Below, one piece after another: positions 42,370 through 51,250 of a stretch of 64,000 nucleotides of DNA (the first letter of the stretch is position 1; the number at the start of each line of letters is the position of its first letter). This stretch comes from Acinetobacter johnsonii CIP 64.6 (GTDB lineage: Bacteria; Pseudomonadota; Gammaproteobacteria; Pseudomonadales; Moraxellaceae). The notes below the pieces were generated by a model. The model made no database searches. It saw nothing but the letters and a program-made list of their open reading frames with translations, and had not been told where the DNA came from. A program made the position numbers and the translations under genes. The DNA is taken from NCBI RefSeq assembly GCF_000368045.1, contig NZ_KB849237.1, positions 14,693 through 78,692 on the forward strand, in the 5' to 3' direction.

Positions 42370-43686
42370 TTAGTTTTGCACATAGGCTTTCTGACCAAAA
42401 ATATAAGTCGCATGAATATTACGGTCATCACCCATGGTCATTAGGGCAAATAACGCGTCTTCAATCCCTTTTGCACGTTGCTGACGTAATGCTTGCAGCG
42501 CGGTTGCTTTGAGGTCGAGCACTACAAAGTCGGCTTCTTTGCCCAAATTAAAGTTACCGAGTTTATCATCCAAGCTCAGTGCTTTGGCACCGCCCAGTGT
42601 AGCGTGGTAGAGCGATTCAAACGCGGACAGTTTATTGCCCTGAAGCTGCTGCACTTTATAGGCTTCATTGAGGGTTTGTAGTTGGTTAAAAGAGGTCCCT
42701 GCACCAATGTCTGTACCCAGCCCAACTTTTACCTGCTTGTCCCAAGTCTTATTCAATGGAAATAATCCACTGCCTAAAAATAGGTTGGAGGTCGGACAGA
42801 AAGCAATGGCAGAGTCAGTCTGATGCATGCAGTCCCACTCAGCCTCTTCTAAATGCACGCAGTGGGCAAAGACCGAATGCGAACCGGTTAAGCCAAAGTG
42901 ATGATAAACATCCAGATAACCTTGCTGCTCAGGGAATAAGTCTTTCACCCAAGCGATTTCATTTTTATTTTCACTTAAATGCGTATGCACATACACATCT
43001 GGGTATTCAGCTTTGAGCTGCCCTGCTTTAGCCAGTTGCTCTGGTGTTGAGGTTGGAGCAAAACGTGGCGTAATCGCATACAAGTTACGGCCTTTGCCAT
43101 GCCATTTCTCAATCAGTGCTTTAGAGTCCGCATAAGCACTGTCAGGTGTGTCGCACAGATCTTCAGGCGCATGACGGTCCATCATGACTTTACCTGCGAT
43201 CAGACGCATCTGGTGCTGCCCTGCTGCTTCAAATAGTGCATCGACTGATTCGGTATGCACAGTACAGAAGACTAAGGCTGTGGTGGTGCCATTTTTCAGC
43301 AGTTCTTGCACAAAGAATTGGGCAATCTGGTCGGCATAGGCTTTATCTGAAAATTGTAATTCAGTTGGGAAGGTATAGGTATTGAGCCATTCGAGTAGCT
43401 GTTCACCATAGGCCCCCACCATTTCTGTTTGTGGAAAATGAATGTGGGTGTCGATAAAACCAGGCACAATCAATTGTTCAGGATAGTGCTGAACCTCGAC
43501 GCCAACAGGAAGGTACTGCTGCCCCTCCTGCCAAGATCCAAACCATTGGATTTTGCCATTTTGGCTAATCAGTAAACCATCTTCTACGTAACGCACTTGG
43601 TCGTGAATTTCACGCGCTTGGGCAACCGTATTCTGAATATCTAGGAAGCGACCGCGAACCGCCGTCGTTGCAACTACAGAAGACAT
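42370..43686 (-). CDS. guaD: Guanine deaminase
   Basis: 438 residues of the amidohydrolase superfamily. The zinc motif PGFIDTHIHFPQTEMVGAYG (HxH) is at about residue 76-95. Further metal ligands are in HTHLSEN and HCVHLEEAEWD, and the conserved GLGTDIGAG Asp is near residue 330. It converts guanine to xanthine. It is followed on the same strand by hpt. The 319 bases upstream (43687-44005) hold its promoter region; I see no other gene there. Confidence 0.94.
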   Translation of the reverse strand: MSSVVATTAVRGRFLDIQNTVAQAREIHDQVRYVEDGLLISQNGKIQWFGSWQEGQQYLPVGVEVQHYPEQLIVPGFIDTHIHFPQTEMVGAYGEQLLEWLNTYTFPTELQFSDKAYADQIAQFFVQELLKNGTTTALVFCTVHTESVDALFEAAGQHQMRLIAGKVMMDRHAPEDLCDTPDSAYADSKALIEKWHGKGRNLYAITPRFAPTSTPEQLAKAGQLKAEYPDVYVHTHLSENKNEIAWVKDLFPEQQGYLDVYHHFGLTGSHSVFAHCVHLEEAEWDCMHQTDSAIAFCPTSNLFLGSGLFPLNKTWDKQVKVGLGTDIGAGTSFNQLQTLNEAYKVQQLQGNKLSAFESLYHATLGGAKALSLDDKLGNFNLGKEADFVVLDLKATALQALRQQRAKGIEDALFALMTMGDDRNIHATYIFGQKAYVQN

Positions 43687-44005
43687 TTTAAACCTGCGTT
43701 TTGACTTTTTTTCGATTGATTGTACCGTAAACTAGATTTTTTTCACGGCTATTTACTGAAGTTTTTATGTGTGTTGTGAACGCTAGATTTTAAATGAAAG
43801 ACTGGAGCAGTATTTTGTAAAAAATTGAACTGTTTTAAGACCAGACATGTACCTGTGCCATCGATAAGATCATGATTTTTTATGCAATGTATAAGCACAA
43901 GCTTTGAGCTTAAATGATTCAATCTATTCGCAAAATTTTGTTGAGAAAGTCTTTATCTTTAAATGCTGAGTCAGTACAGTGTCGGCATTGATAAAATAAG
44001 AGACA

Positions 44006-44488
44006 ATGACCGGCATGTATTTTTGGAATACCAAAGCATTAGCACATGAATTATCTAGCAATACCCTCGATAAAAAGCATTATAAAAATTATTACTTAGT
44101 CACCGCCTTACTGGTTTCAGTGGTGTATTACTACGGCATGTATTCACCCTATGGGGATGTCCGAGTGATTGGTGTAGAGGGGCTTCTGACTTTATTGATT
44201 ATGTTTATCGGGATTCAAAGCGCTTATAAAGCCAATGGCGGCGATGAGGGCGAGCATTTCTTAGGTCGAATCACAGCGTTGTCTTTTCCCATTTTGGTAC
44301 AAACCACTGTAGCTGGTGTTGTATTTGGCGCAGTGTTATTAGGCCTTTATTTTGCTTTTAATCTAGAAGGCACAGCGTTTGATGATTGGTATGAATGGAC
44401 TATTTCGCTATTTACCATCTTCCTGCAAATCTTGTTTTTCACGCGTTTGGTGTCTTATATGAAGCGGGTTAAAGCGCATACCATTTAA
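44006..44488 (+). CDS. Inner-membrane protein of unknown function
   Basis: 160 residues with four hydrophobic helices: YYLVTALLVSVVYYYGMY, GVEGLLTLLIMFIGIQSAY, ALSFPILVQTTVAGVVFGAVLLGLYFAF and WTISLFTIFLQILFFTRLVSYM. A short charged loop NGGDEGEHFLGR lies between helices 2 and 3. No motif I recognise. It has AAGAG five to six bases upstream of the ATG and is followed by a terminator, so it is a single-gene unit. Confidence 0.75.
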   Translation: MTGMYFWNTKALAHELSSNTLDKKHYKNYYLVTALLVSVVYYYGMYSPYGDVRVIGVEGLLTLLIMFIGIQSAYKANGGDEGEHFLGRITALSFPILVQTTVAGVVFGAVLLGLYFAFNLEGTAFDDWYEWTISLFTIFLQILFFTRLVSYMKRVKAHTI

Positions 44489-44516
44489 GCTTGAAAAAAA
44501 TATTGTTTTCGAATGT

Positions 44517-44555
44517 ATGCCTGTCAGTTTTAGAGTTGACAGGCATTTTCTTTTT
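44517..44555 (+). terminator. Terminator after the membrane protein gene
   Basis: Stem ATGCCTGTCA / TGACAGGCAT with a 10-nt loop, then TTTTCTTTTT. The gene-free stretch 44489-44870 also holds the 17-codon ORF at 44679. Confidence 0.8.
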
Positions 44556-44678
44556 CAATTTAAACTCTATTTGATACACGGAAGCGTCATCCTCAACCTG
44601 CGTAGTGTTTGGAATAGATTGTTTTTGCAACACAAATTTTTTTAATTATAGAAAGTAAACAGATTTTGCGGAGGACAA

Positions 44679-44732
44679 ATGCTTTTCTTACGAAGCTTCG
44701 CTTCTCATTTGGTGAAACAAAAGAATAACTAA
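44679..44732 (+). CDS. Possible 17-residue leader-type ORF with a perfect ribosome site
   Basis: GGAGGA lies five bases before an ATG that opens MLFLRSFASHLVKQKNN and stop. The DNA contains CGAAGCTTCG, a palindrome, inside the frame. No plus-strand gene follows for 3 kb, so the role is unclear; it could be a dispersed repeat fragment or a free peptide gene. Confidence 0.3.
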   Translation: MLFLRSFASHLVKQKNN

Positions 44733-44870
44733 GCTCCCAGTATTGAACTTAAAAAAGATAAGACTCCGCCGTGAATAACCTAAAAGTGGTAGTACTCCTA
44801 CTAAAACGCCTGAACAGACCCGTATTAATTTTTGGACAGCTATTTTAAATAGCTGATTTAGAGCGCCACT

Positions 44871-46031
44871 TTATTCCACAAAATAATGCGCAGCAAAATG
44901 CGCATCATTGCCGATCACATCAAATACATCTTCACGCAGTGACATCCCCGCACATTCATCTCCGACCATCCAAAGTCCCAAGGTGGGCAGCATGCCTTCA
45001 TGCAACGGAGTTTTTACCCAGCGTTGCATGACATAGCCATATTTGTCGTAGTCATCAAAGTAAAAACTACCTGAGGCTGCGCCACAATCGACATTGTTTT
45101 GTAGGATATGAATATTTGCGCCTTCGCGCGCTAAGATGGGCTTACGCACCCATTTCCCTGCATAGTGGGCGTGTGCATCATAAGCATGGGTTTCTAACAA
45201 CAATGGATGATTTGGAAAGAGTTTCCATAGCTCGATCAACAGGGCTTTATTGGAGAGTAGCATTTTCCAACACGGCTCAATCCATTCAGTTTCGGGTTTG
45301 AGAAACTGTGAAAAATTTTCTTCCCAAATCCATTCCCACGGATACAGCTTAAATAAATGCTGAATCTCTTGCTGATGCAAATCGACAAAGGCTGTGCCAT
45401 TCCAACCGATATTTTCCATCGACAGTTCGCTGACATTTAAGCCTGCCTGAAAAGCAGTATCCATGAGGTATTCTAAATTGCCCCAATCTTCACGCCCTGC
45501 TTCTTGGCAGGCTGCGAAATGGACACGGCTACGCGCAGGATAGAGCTGTTTCCACCGCTCAATCAGCTTTTCATGAATGCTATTGAACTGATCACGGTTT
45601 GCAATATTTTCGACCTGTTCAATCCAATGCCACTGTGCAACAGAGGCTTCGAGTAAACCCGTTGGCGTATCGGCATTGTATTCCAGCATTTTGATGGCTT
45701 GACCATCATAGGCAAAATCGAAACGACCATACAGCATCGGCGCTTGATTTTTCCATGAGTGCTCAATCAGAGGAATCGCTGCTGGGGGGATTTGAAAATA
45801 TTCCGGATAATGACCGCGTTGAATCATATCCCCTGCCACTTCAAGGCACATCTGGTGTAATTCGTTCGAGGCATCTTCTAGCTGTTCAATTTGCTTGAGA
45901 CTAAACTCATAAGCCACCCCTTCTGACCAATACATTGAACCATCCCGCGACGGCAAGTTGTAGTAGTCAAAACCAATCTCTTGATGCGCCTGTTGCCAGT
46001 TTGCGCGCTCAGGGAATAGAACTCGTTTCAT
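44871..46031 (-). CDS. Glutathionylspermidine synthase-like ATP-grasp protein (YgiC/YjfC family)
   Basis: 386 residues. Typical blocks: WQQAHQEIGFDYYNLPSRDGSMYWSEGVAYEFS, LYGRFDFAYDGQAIKMLEYNADTPTGLLEA, and the C-terminal KWVRKPILAREGANI and LPTLGLWMVGDECAGMSLRED. It is related to the synthetase half of GspSA, which joins glutathione and spermidine, but family members without the amidase domain have an unproven substrate. It lies three bases after a DUF1190-type lipoprotein gene on the same strand, matching E. coli ygiB-ygiC. Confidence 0.85.
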   Translation of the reverse strand: MKRVLFPERANWQQAHQEIGFDYYNLPSRDGSMYWSEGVAYEFSLKQIEQLEDASNELHQMCLEVAGDMIQRGHYPEYFQIPPAAIPLIEHSWKNQAPMLYGRFDFAYDGQAIKMLEYNADTPTGLLEASVAQWHWIEQVENIANRDQFNSIHEKLIERWKQLYPARSRVHFAACQEAGREDWGNLEYLMDTAFQAGLNVSELSMENIGWNGTAFVDLHQQEIQHLFKLYPWEWIWEENFSQFLKPETEWIEPCWKMLLSNKALLIELWKLFPNHPLLLETHAYDAHAHYAGKWVRKPILAREGANIHILQNNVDCGAASGSFYFDDYDKYGYVMQRWVKTPLHEGMLPTLGLWMVGDECAGMSLREDVFDVIGNDAHFAAHYFVE

Positions 46032-46034
46032 GTA

Positions 46035-46397
46035 TTAACCTCCGAATGAGCCCCCGCCACGGCCGAAGCCTCCACGAATGGGCTGGGATTTGGCATGGCT
46101 AAAAACATGAGTCGAGATTCTAGGTGTGCCCGTCGAATGACGTCCGCGAGCTTTCAAGACTTGGCCCATGTAACGGACTTTACGGTTGTTCTTATAATAT
46201 TGAGGGCCGATATAAACCCCAGTAGAGCCACTATAGCTCGATTCGCCATTTTCGTTAGCAGGTTCGCACAGTTCAAAATGCCAGTCTTGGTAGCAGTTGT
46301 ATTGGTTATTGTAAACATCCTGTTGTAGGGTTTTAGAACCGCTACATGCCGTGAGTAAAACCGGCACCACAACAAGAGTTAATTTTTTGGTACGCAT
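46035..46397 (-). CDS. DUF1190-type lipoprotein (YgiB-like)
   Basis: 120 residues from the ATG at 46397, chosen because MRTKKLTLVVVPVLLTAC is a lipoprotein signal with the lipobox LTAC; an open extension to 46442 has no ribosome site. The mature part contains YNNQYNCYQDWHFELCEP and the tail IRGGFGRGGGSFGG, a Gly-rich end seen in this family. It is coupled to the YgiC-like gene three bases downstream. Acts at the cell envelope; role unknown. Confidence 0.8.
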   Translation of the reverse strand: MRTKKLTLVVVPVLLTACSGSKTLQQDVYNNQYNCYQDWHFELCEPANENGESSYSGSTGVYIGPQYYKNNRKVRYMGQVLKARGRHSTGTPRISTHVFSHAKSQPIRGGFGRGGGSFGG

Positions 46398-46545
46398 GGA
46401 TGAGCAACCTTCGGGTTCTTTTATTTTTACAGATAAAACCAAGGGTTTTAAGCCCGCTTATCATAGGGAGCTGTCTGCATAAAGTACAGTACATTTGCAC
46501 AGAAAATCATAGGATTAAGTCTTGAGTATACTAAAATTTAGTCAT

Positions 46546-46576
46546 AAAAAAGCCTTCACAAGTGGAAGGCTTTTTT
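46546..46576. terminator. Bidirectional terminator after the TerC-family gene
   Basis: Stem AAAAAAGCCTTC / GAAGGCTTTTTT with loop ACAAGTG, just before the stop of the minus-strand gene at 46583. Confidence 0.85.
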
Positions 46577-46582
46577 AAAACA

Positions 46583-47548
46583 TTAGAGGGTGGTTTGATG
46601 ATGTTTCTTACTGTATCGAATCGATAGGATCGCAGTAATGGTCAGCACCAACACAATAAAGCCCAGTGAAATCCAAATTGGCATATGGAACACATCCAGC
46701 ATGAGCATCTTAAAGCCGATAAACACCAAGATAATACCTAAACCATATGGGAGATAATGCATCTTGGTTGCTGCACCAGACAACAAGAAGAACATCGCAC
46801 GTAGACCCAAAATTGCCATTAAGTTTGCAGTCAATACGATAAACGGATCAGAGGTCACCGCGAAAATTGCAGGAATGGAGTCCACCGCGAAAATTACATC
46901 CGACGCTTCAACTAAAATTAACACCAAGAACAGTGGTGTTGCCCACAACATCCCGTTTTGACGGACAAAGAACTTATTGCCATGCATTTGCGGAGTAATC
47001 CGCATATGTTTGCGCAGCCATTTTAAGATCGCCATATCTTCGATATTGGTTTCTTCTTCGTTTTGCCCTTTGAAGAATTTGAAGCCCGTATACACCAAGA
47101 AAGCACCGAAGATATACAGAATCCATGAGAACTCTTGCACGAACCACGCGCCAATAAAAATAAAGATGGTACGTAGAATAATCGCGCCCAATACACCATA
47201 CAGCAGTAATTGGCGTTGTAGTGCAGGTGGGATAGCAAAAGCAGCAAAGATCATCAGCCAGACAAAGACGTTGTCGACGGCTAAAGATTTTTCAAGTAAA
47301 TAACCTGCGAAATACTCCATGACCTTGGTATTGGCCACAGTGACACCTGCAGTTTGTTGTAAATAAAGCCAGAGACCTGCACCAAAGAGTGATGCGACGG
47401 AAACCCACGCAATACTCCATAACGCGGCTGTTTTGATTTTAACTTCTTGGCCTTCTTTTTGTTTAAAGCCTAAAAAGTCGATCAGTAGCATCACGGTAAC
47501 AATGCCGAAAAAAGCAAGGTATAGCCATAAATTGCCGATAGATTCCAT
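46583..47548 (-). CDS. TerC-family integral membrane protein (Alx/MntP-like metal exporter)
   Basis: 321 residues from the ATG at 47548, which has GGAGG six bases upstream; a TTG 21 bases earlier is open but inferior. About nine hydrophobic helices. The family motif ILVEASDVIFAVDSIPAIFAVT with conserved acidic residues is at the middle, and KSLAVDNVFVWLMIFAAFAIP is in the first half. Members export Mn2+ or respond to alkaline stress. The upstream yybP-ykoY riboswitch and terminator place it under Mn2+ control. Confidence 0.9.
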   Translation of the reverse strand: MESIGNLWLYLAFFGIVTVMLLIDFLGFKQKEGQEVKIKTAALWSIAWVSVASLFGAGLWLYLQQTAGVTVANTKVMEYFAGYLLEKSLAVDNVFVWLMIFAAFAIPPALQRQLLLYGVLGAIILRTIFIFIGAWFVQEFSWILYIFGAFLVYTGFKFFKGQNEEETNIEDMAILKWLRKHMRITPQMHGNKFFVRQNGMLWATPLFLVLILVEASDVIFAVDSIPAIFAVTSDPFIVLTANLMAILGLRAMFFLLSGAATKMHYLPYGLGIILVFIGFKMLMLDVFHMPIWISLGFIVLVLTITAILSIRYSKKHHQTTL

Positions 47549-47577
47549 GAAATCCTCCACATCCAGCAATCGGCCAC

Positions 47578-47636
47578 AAAAAAACCTTGACCTGCTGCCA
47601 GATGAAATAAAACATCTGTGACAACATGATCAAGGT
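47578..47636 (-). terminator. Regulated terminator in the TerC leader
   Basis: On the minus strand ACCTTGA (47636-47630) pairs with TCAAGGT (47590-47584), enclosing CAGATG-TTTTATTT-CATCTG, then T7. Its 5' arm overlaps the CCTTG needed to close the riboswitch stem, so aptamer and terminator exclude each other. The terminator ends about 30 bases before the start codon. Confidence 0.8.
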
Positions 47637-47778
47637 CTTGCCTACATTTTAGCGTATGTATTTTGTGCGCTAAAATGCTCAGATACCGACTTTTTGCAAA
47701 GTGTAATGACGATAATCTGACACGTGAAAGTTATGCATGGCATTGATTTTTCACGTTTGGAGGAGGCTACTCCCCTTG
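47631..47778 (-). ncRNA. yybP-ykoY manganese riboswitch upstream of the TerC-family gene
   Basis: On the minus strand the conserved 5' box CAAGGGGAGTAGC (from 47778) and the 3' box TAGGCAAGACCTTG (to 47631) are present; CAAGG and CCTTG close the basal stem. A perfect 10-bp hairpin CATTTTAGCG / CGCTAAAATG (47677-47645) precedes the 3' box. These are the hallmarks of the class, which binds Mn2+ and turns on exporters. Here it is coupled to a transcription terminator. Confidence 0.85.
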
Positions 47779-47947
47779 TTCAACATAAATTTGGTTTTGG
47801 ATTTGATCCAAAAGTGAGCTAAGCATCGCATATTTTTATGGTTTGAGCAAATATTAAAGAAAATTGTAGATGAAATATAAATGAGACAAAATTTTGCTTC
47901 AATTTGTGGCAAGCTAAAAAACAGCATAAACACCTAGAGGAATAATA

Positions 47948-48232
47948 ATGAAAATTCAACATCAAGAAACAGGTAGTAAAGGCGAAGTTTTTGTTGAACA
48001 AGAAAACGAACGTGTGGCGGAAATGACTTATAGTTGGGCGGGGGGTGATAAATTTATTATTGATCACACTTGGGTCAGTGAGTTGCTCCGTGGGCAACAT
48101 GTGGGGCGTCAGTTATTGGATGTTTTGGTCGACTTTGCCCGTGATAAGAGCGTGAAAATTTTACCCTTGTGTCCCTTTTCCGAATCGGTATTCGACAAAG
48201 ATCCATCTATTCATGATGTTTTATTCCACTAA
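47948..48232 (+). CDS. Small GNAT-type acetyltransferase (GCN5-related, PF14542-like)
   Basis: 94 residues with the short GNAT fold: RVAEMTYSWAGGDKFIIDHTWVSELLRGQHVGRQLLDVLVDFARDKSVKILPLCPFSE. The acetyl-CoA loop is RGQHVGRQLL. The family acts on unknown small or protein substrates. An AGAGGAA ribosome site precedes the ATG. The next gene is a diverged tandem duplicate 39 bases downstream. Its leftward neighbour is the TerC leader, divergent. Confidence 0.85.
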   Translation: MKIQHQETGSKGEVFVEQENERVAEMTYSWAGGDKFIIDHTWVSELLRGQHVGRQLLDVLVDFARDKSVKILPLCPFSESVFDKDPSIHDVLFH

Positions 48233-48271
48233 GATAGAGAACGATAAATCAATCCATTCAACGAGTATGCT

Positions 48272-48556
48272 ATGCAATTTCAACATGTAGATCGTGATCA
48301 AAAAGGTGAGTTTTTTTTAAATAATGCAGACGGTCAGCGCATTGCTGAAATTAGTTATATTTGGCGGGACGAGACAACCATTGATGCCAACCATACTTGG
48401 GTTGATGATTCACTGCGAGGTCAAGGTGTGGCGCGTTTGCTGTTGGATACTCTGGTTGATTTTTCACGTGAGAAAAACCTGAAGATTATCCCGACCTGCT
48501 CTTATGTCGATGTGATGTTTCGCCGTGAGAAAAGTTTTGAAGATGTCGCGGCTTAA
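48272..48556 (+). CDS. Small GNAT-type acetyltransferase, second tandem copy
   Basis: 94 residues, about half identical to the copy before it: IAEISYIWRDETTIDANHTWVDDSLRGQGVARLLLDTLVDFSREKNLKIIPTCSYVDVMF. The acetyl-CoA loop RGQGVARLL fits the family better than the RGQHVGRQL of copy one. The Cys in IIPTCSYV corresponds to the Cys in LPLCPFSE. The length is equal, which supports a simple duplication. Confidence 0.87.
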   Translation: MQFQHVDRDQKGEFFLNNADGQRIAEISYIWRDETTIDANHTWVDDSLRGQGVARLLLDTLVDFSREKNLKIIPTCSYVDVMFRREKSFEDVAA

Positions 48557-48670
48557 TTGTTCACAACATTCATCGCGGTTCTAAGCGTTAAACTAAAATG
48601 AGATCGATATAGCTGCCATTGCAGTTCTAATTTGGACTTTGCAATGCTGAACATGATGGAATTAAAGTAT

Positions 48671-49027
48671 ATGAAGACGCTTTTATCTATTGCCCTATTC
48701 TGTTCAGTTGCCCCTTTATTACATGCTGAAGATTGTGTAAAACTTGAGGAAAAGGCAGAACAAAAAGAAGTTCAGATTATTCCACGTTGGGGCATGAAAG
48801 TGATTGCTCCAACCAGAGTGTATTTTCATTCAGCACCGAGCGATGCTTGTAAAATCAAAGATCTGTTTATGATTAAAAATGATCATATCACTGCTTATGG
48901 CACCTATGATGATGGCCAAGAACAGTGGGTTTCGATCATGTATTTCAGCAAACGCTTGGGAGACACGGTTCAAGGTTGGTCAAAACTAAAAGACTTTGAA
49001 TATACGGGTACGATGTCTGGTTTTTAA
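48671..49027 (+). CDS. Small exported protein of unknown function
   Basis: 118 residues from the ATG at 48671, where MKTLLSIALFCSVAPLLHA forms a signal peptide; the open frame begins at 48632. The mature part has three Cys or two pairs near the ends (EDCVKLEE, SDACKIKD) and a pattern of strands (MKVIAPTRVYFHSAP, HITAYGTYDDGQEQWVSIMYF, VQGWSKLKDFEYTG) that resembles a bacterial SH3-like domain. That fold is inference. A terminator follows. Confidence 0.7.
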   Translation: MKTLLSIALFCSVAPLLHAEDCVKLEEKAEQKEVQIIPRWGMKVIAPTRVYFHSAPSDACKIKDLFMIKNDHITAYGTYDDGQEQWVSIMYFSKRLGDTVQGWSKLKDFEYTGTMSGF

Positions 49028-49043
49028 TTAGATATGTTTGTAA

Positions 49044-49070
49044 AAAAACCCGCCATATGCGGGTTTTTTC
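49044..49070. terminator. Terminator shared by the exported protein gene and mpl
   Basis: AAAAAACCCGC / GCGGGTTTTTT around a short loop, with T-runs on both strands, between convergent genes. Confidence 0.85.
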
Positions 49071-49087
49071 ATCTAAGTGGGAACAAA

Positions 49088-50455
49088 TTATTCTGCGTTT
49101 AAGGCGCTAATCAATTTTTGGTGTAAACCACCAAAGCCACCATTGGACATGATCACAACCGCATCGCCATCACCTGCTTCACTGACGATGGTATGGATAA
49201 TGTCATCTAATGTACGTGCGATCACGGCCTTGTTGGGTGCAGCCGCAATGACAGGTTGCAAGTCCCAGTCCAAACCTTCTGGTTGATACCAAATCACTTC
49301 ATCGGCCAAACGCGCAGAGTGCGCAAGTCCATCTTTATGGCTTCCCCTGCGCATCGTGTTTGAACGAGGCTCAATAATTGCCCACAACTTACGTTCGCCT
49401 AAACGCTTACGTGCGCCTTCCAGCGTCGTATCTATTGCGGTTGGGTGATGGGCAAAGTCATCATACACTTCAACGCCACGTACTGTGCCTAAAAGCTCCA
49501 TACGGCGCTTCACACCGCCAAAGTTAGACAGGGCTGCGCAGGCTGTTTCAATGCTTACGCCCACATGTTCAGCCGCAGCTATAGTCGCCAAAGCATTCGC
49601 TACGCTGTGCTGCCCTGTCATGTTCCATTGCACCGTGCCTTTCACCACGCCGTGTTGGAGGACTTTAAAGTGCGAACCATCAGCACTTAGTTGTTCGGCA
49701 TACAATTCGGACTGGTCGTGAGCCTCTAAAGAGGTACGAACCACAGGTGTCCAACAGCCCTGCTCTAAAACTTCATCAATATTGCTTTCAGTAATAGGCG
49801 CAATGATACGACCTTCACTTGGAATGGTACGAACCAAGTGATGGAATTGTTTTTGAATTGCTGCTAGATCATCAAAAATATCGGCATGGTCAAATTCAAG
49901 GTTATTTAAAATGGCTGTTTTGGGGTGGTAATGCACGAACTTCGAACGTTTGTCAAAAAAGGCAGAATCATATTCATCAGCTTCGACACAGAAGTATTTA
50001 CCAGCACCTAAACGTGCACTTTCAGAGAAACCTAAAGGTACACCGCCTATCAGGAAACCTGGCTCTAAACCCGCCTGATCCAAGACCCAAGCCAACATGG
50101 TGGTGGTGGTGGTTTTACCATGGGTTCCTGCTACGCCAAGTACGTGTTTGCCTTGGAGCACATGATCGGCCAAAAATTGTGGGCCTGAAATATACGGCAA
50201 GCCTTCATTGAGCATGTATTCAACGGCATCAATCCCGCGTTTCATAGCATTGCCGACGATGACCAAATCAGGATGCGGTTGTAAATGACTGCGGTCATAA
50301 CCTTGCATTAAGGTAATGCCTGCATTTTCGAGCTGGGTGGACATGGGAGGATAAACGTTTAGATCCGAACCCGTCACTGTGTGGCCAAGATCACGTGCTA
50401 AAAGCGCTAAAGACCCCATAAAGGTGCCACAAATACCCAAAATATGCAGATGCAT
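49088..50455 (-). CDS. mpl: UDP-N-acetylmuramate:L-Ala-gamma-D-Glu-meso-DAP ligase
   Basis: 455 residues of the Mur ligase family. The start MHLHILGICGTFMGSLALLARDLGHTVTGSD is diagnostic for Mpl. The ATP loop is GVAGTHGKTTTTTMLAWVL and further blocks are EADEYDSAFFDKRSKF, NLEFDHADIF and YDDFAHHPTAI. It reuses the murein tripeptide in peptidoglycan recycling. Its partner anmK lies 4.6 kb away and a lytic transglycosylase is close, but they are not an operon. Confidence 0.95.
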   Translation of the reverse strand: MHLHILGICGTFMGSLALLARDLGHTVTGSDLNVYPPMSTQLENAGITLMQGYDRSHLQPHPDLVIVGNAMKRGIDAVEYMLNEGLPYISGPQFLADHVLQGKHVLGVAGTHGKTTTTTMLAWVLDQAGLEPGFLIGGVPLGFSESARLGAGKYFCVEADEYDSAFFDKRSKFVHYHPKTAILNNLEFDHADIFDDLAAIQKQFHHLVRTIPSEGRIIAPITESNIDEVLEQGCWTPVVRTSLEAHDQSELYAEQLSADGSHFKVLQHGVVKGTVQWNMTGQHSVANALATIAAAEHVGVSIETACAALSNFGGVKRRMELLGTVRGVEVYDDFAHHPTAIDTTLEGARKRLGERKLWAIIEPRSNTMRRGSHKDGLAHSARLADEVIWYQPEGLDWDLQPVIAAAPNKAVIARTLDDIIHTIVSEAGDGDAVVIMSNGGFGGLHQKLISALNAE

Positions 50456-50710
50456 TCCGCCTCACTCCACTGCTTTTATAGACACATCACGTATTGTTGG
50501 TGCTGTTGTCGTGATTAATTCGATGTGAAAGCAACCATAGCAAGGCGCTTAGCGAAAAGATAGTGATTCTTGTATCTAATCGTTTAATTATTCTGCGGCT
50601 TGAACAACGCTTTTATTCTGTAAAAAAGTCGGCTGAAAAGTGCAATATTTGCTGAATTTTCTAGCAAAAAACGTAGAATAAAATGCTCCTAAATTTGGCG
50701 ATCTTGCTTC

Positions 50711-51049
50711 ATGTCCCTGCCCTTTATTTTATTGATTATTGCCAACTGTTTTATGACACTTGCATGGTATGGACACTTAAAATTTTTGCCGGGTGTACCG
50801 CTTTGGCAAGCCATTTTATTTAGCTGGTTCATCGCGTTGGTGGAATACAGTTTTATGATTCCTGCGACCCGTATGCTGTCACAGCAAGGCTGGTCAATGG
50901 GTGAAATGAAAATCACCCAAGAAGTGGTGACGCTCTTGGTTTTTATACCGTTTATGATTTTCTTATTTAAACAGCCTTTTAAGCTCGATTATTTATGGGC
51001 AGGACTGTGTTTATTTGGTTGTGTGTATTTTGTCTTTCGCAGCCAATAA
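50711..51049 (+). CDS. DMT-like small membrane protein (DUF486 family)
   Basis: 112 residues with four hydrophobic helices (LPFILLIIANCFMTLAWYGHL, WQAILFSWFIALVEYSFMIPA, VVTLLVFIPFMIFLFK, LWAGLCLFGCVYFVF). The pattern GHLKF, IPATR and SMGEMKITQEVVTLLVF is that of the DUF486 family related to small drug/metabolite transporters. The 255 bases upstream (50456-50710) contain no gene; a terminator-like hairpin follows at 51053. Confidence 0.85.
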   Translation: MSLPFILLIIANCFMTLAWYGHLKFLPGVPLWQAILFSWFIALVEYSFMIPATRMLSQQGWSMGEMKITQEVVTLLVFIPFMIFLFKQPFKLDYLWAGLCLFGCVYFVFRSQ

Positions 51050-51052
51050 ATC

Positions 51053-51078
51053 AAAAAGTGAGGCTACAGTCCTCTTTT
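51053..51078 (+). terminator. Terminator after the DUF486 gene
   Basis: Stem AAAAAG.GAGG / CCTCTTTTT with a 7-nt loop and a T-run, starting 3 bases after the stop. Confidence 0.65.
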
Positions 51079-51144
51079 TATTTAAGTTTTATGCTACGCC
51101 ATAAAAAAACAAGAAAAATCTGCATTTAGTTGTACGGTTAAATT

Positions 51145-51172
51145 TTGGAGAGCTGAAAAATCAGTCTATAAT
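51145..51172 (+). promoter_or_regulatory. Promoter of purE-purK
   Basis: TTGGAG at 51145-51150, 16 bases, then a perfect TATAAT at 51167-51172, 78 bases before purE. Confidence 0.65.
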
Positions 51173-51250
51173 ACAGGGCTCTTATTAAAGCTTGGCGCTA
51201 GTCGAGATTTATCTCTCTTATCTCTCTTAACTATCTCTGGAAACATTGCA

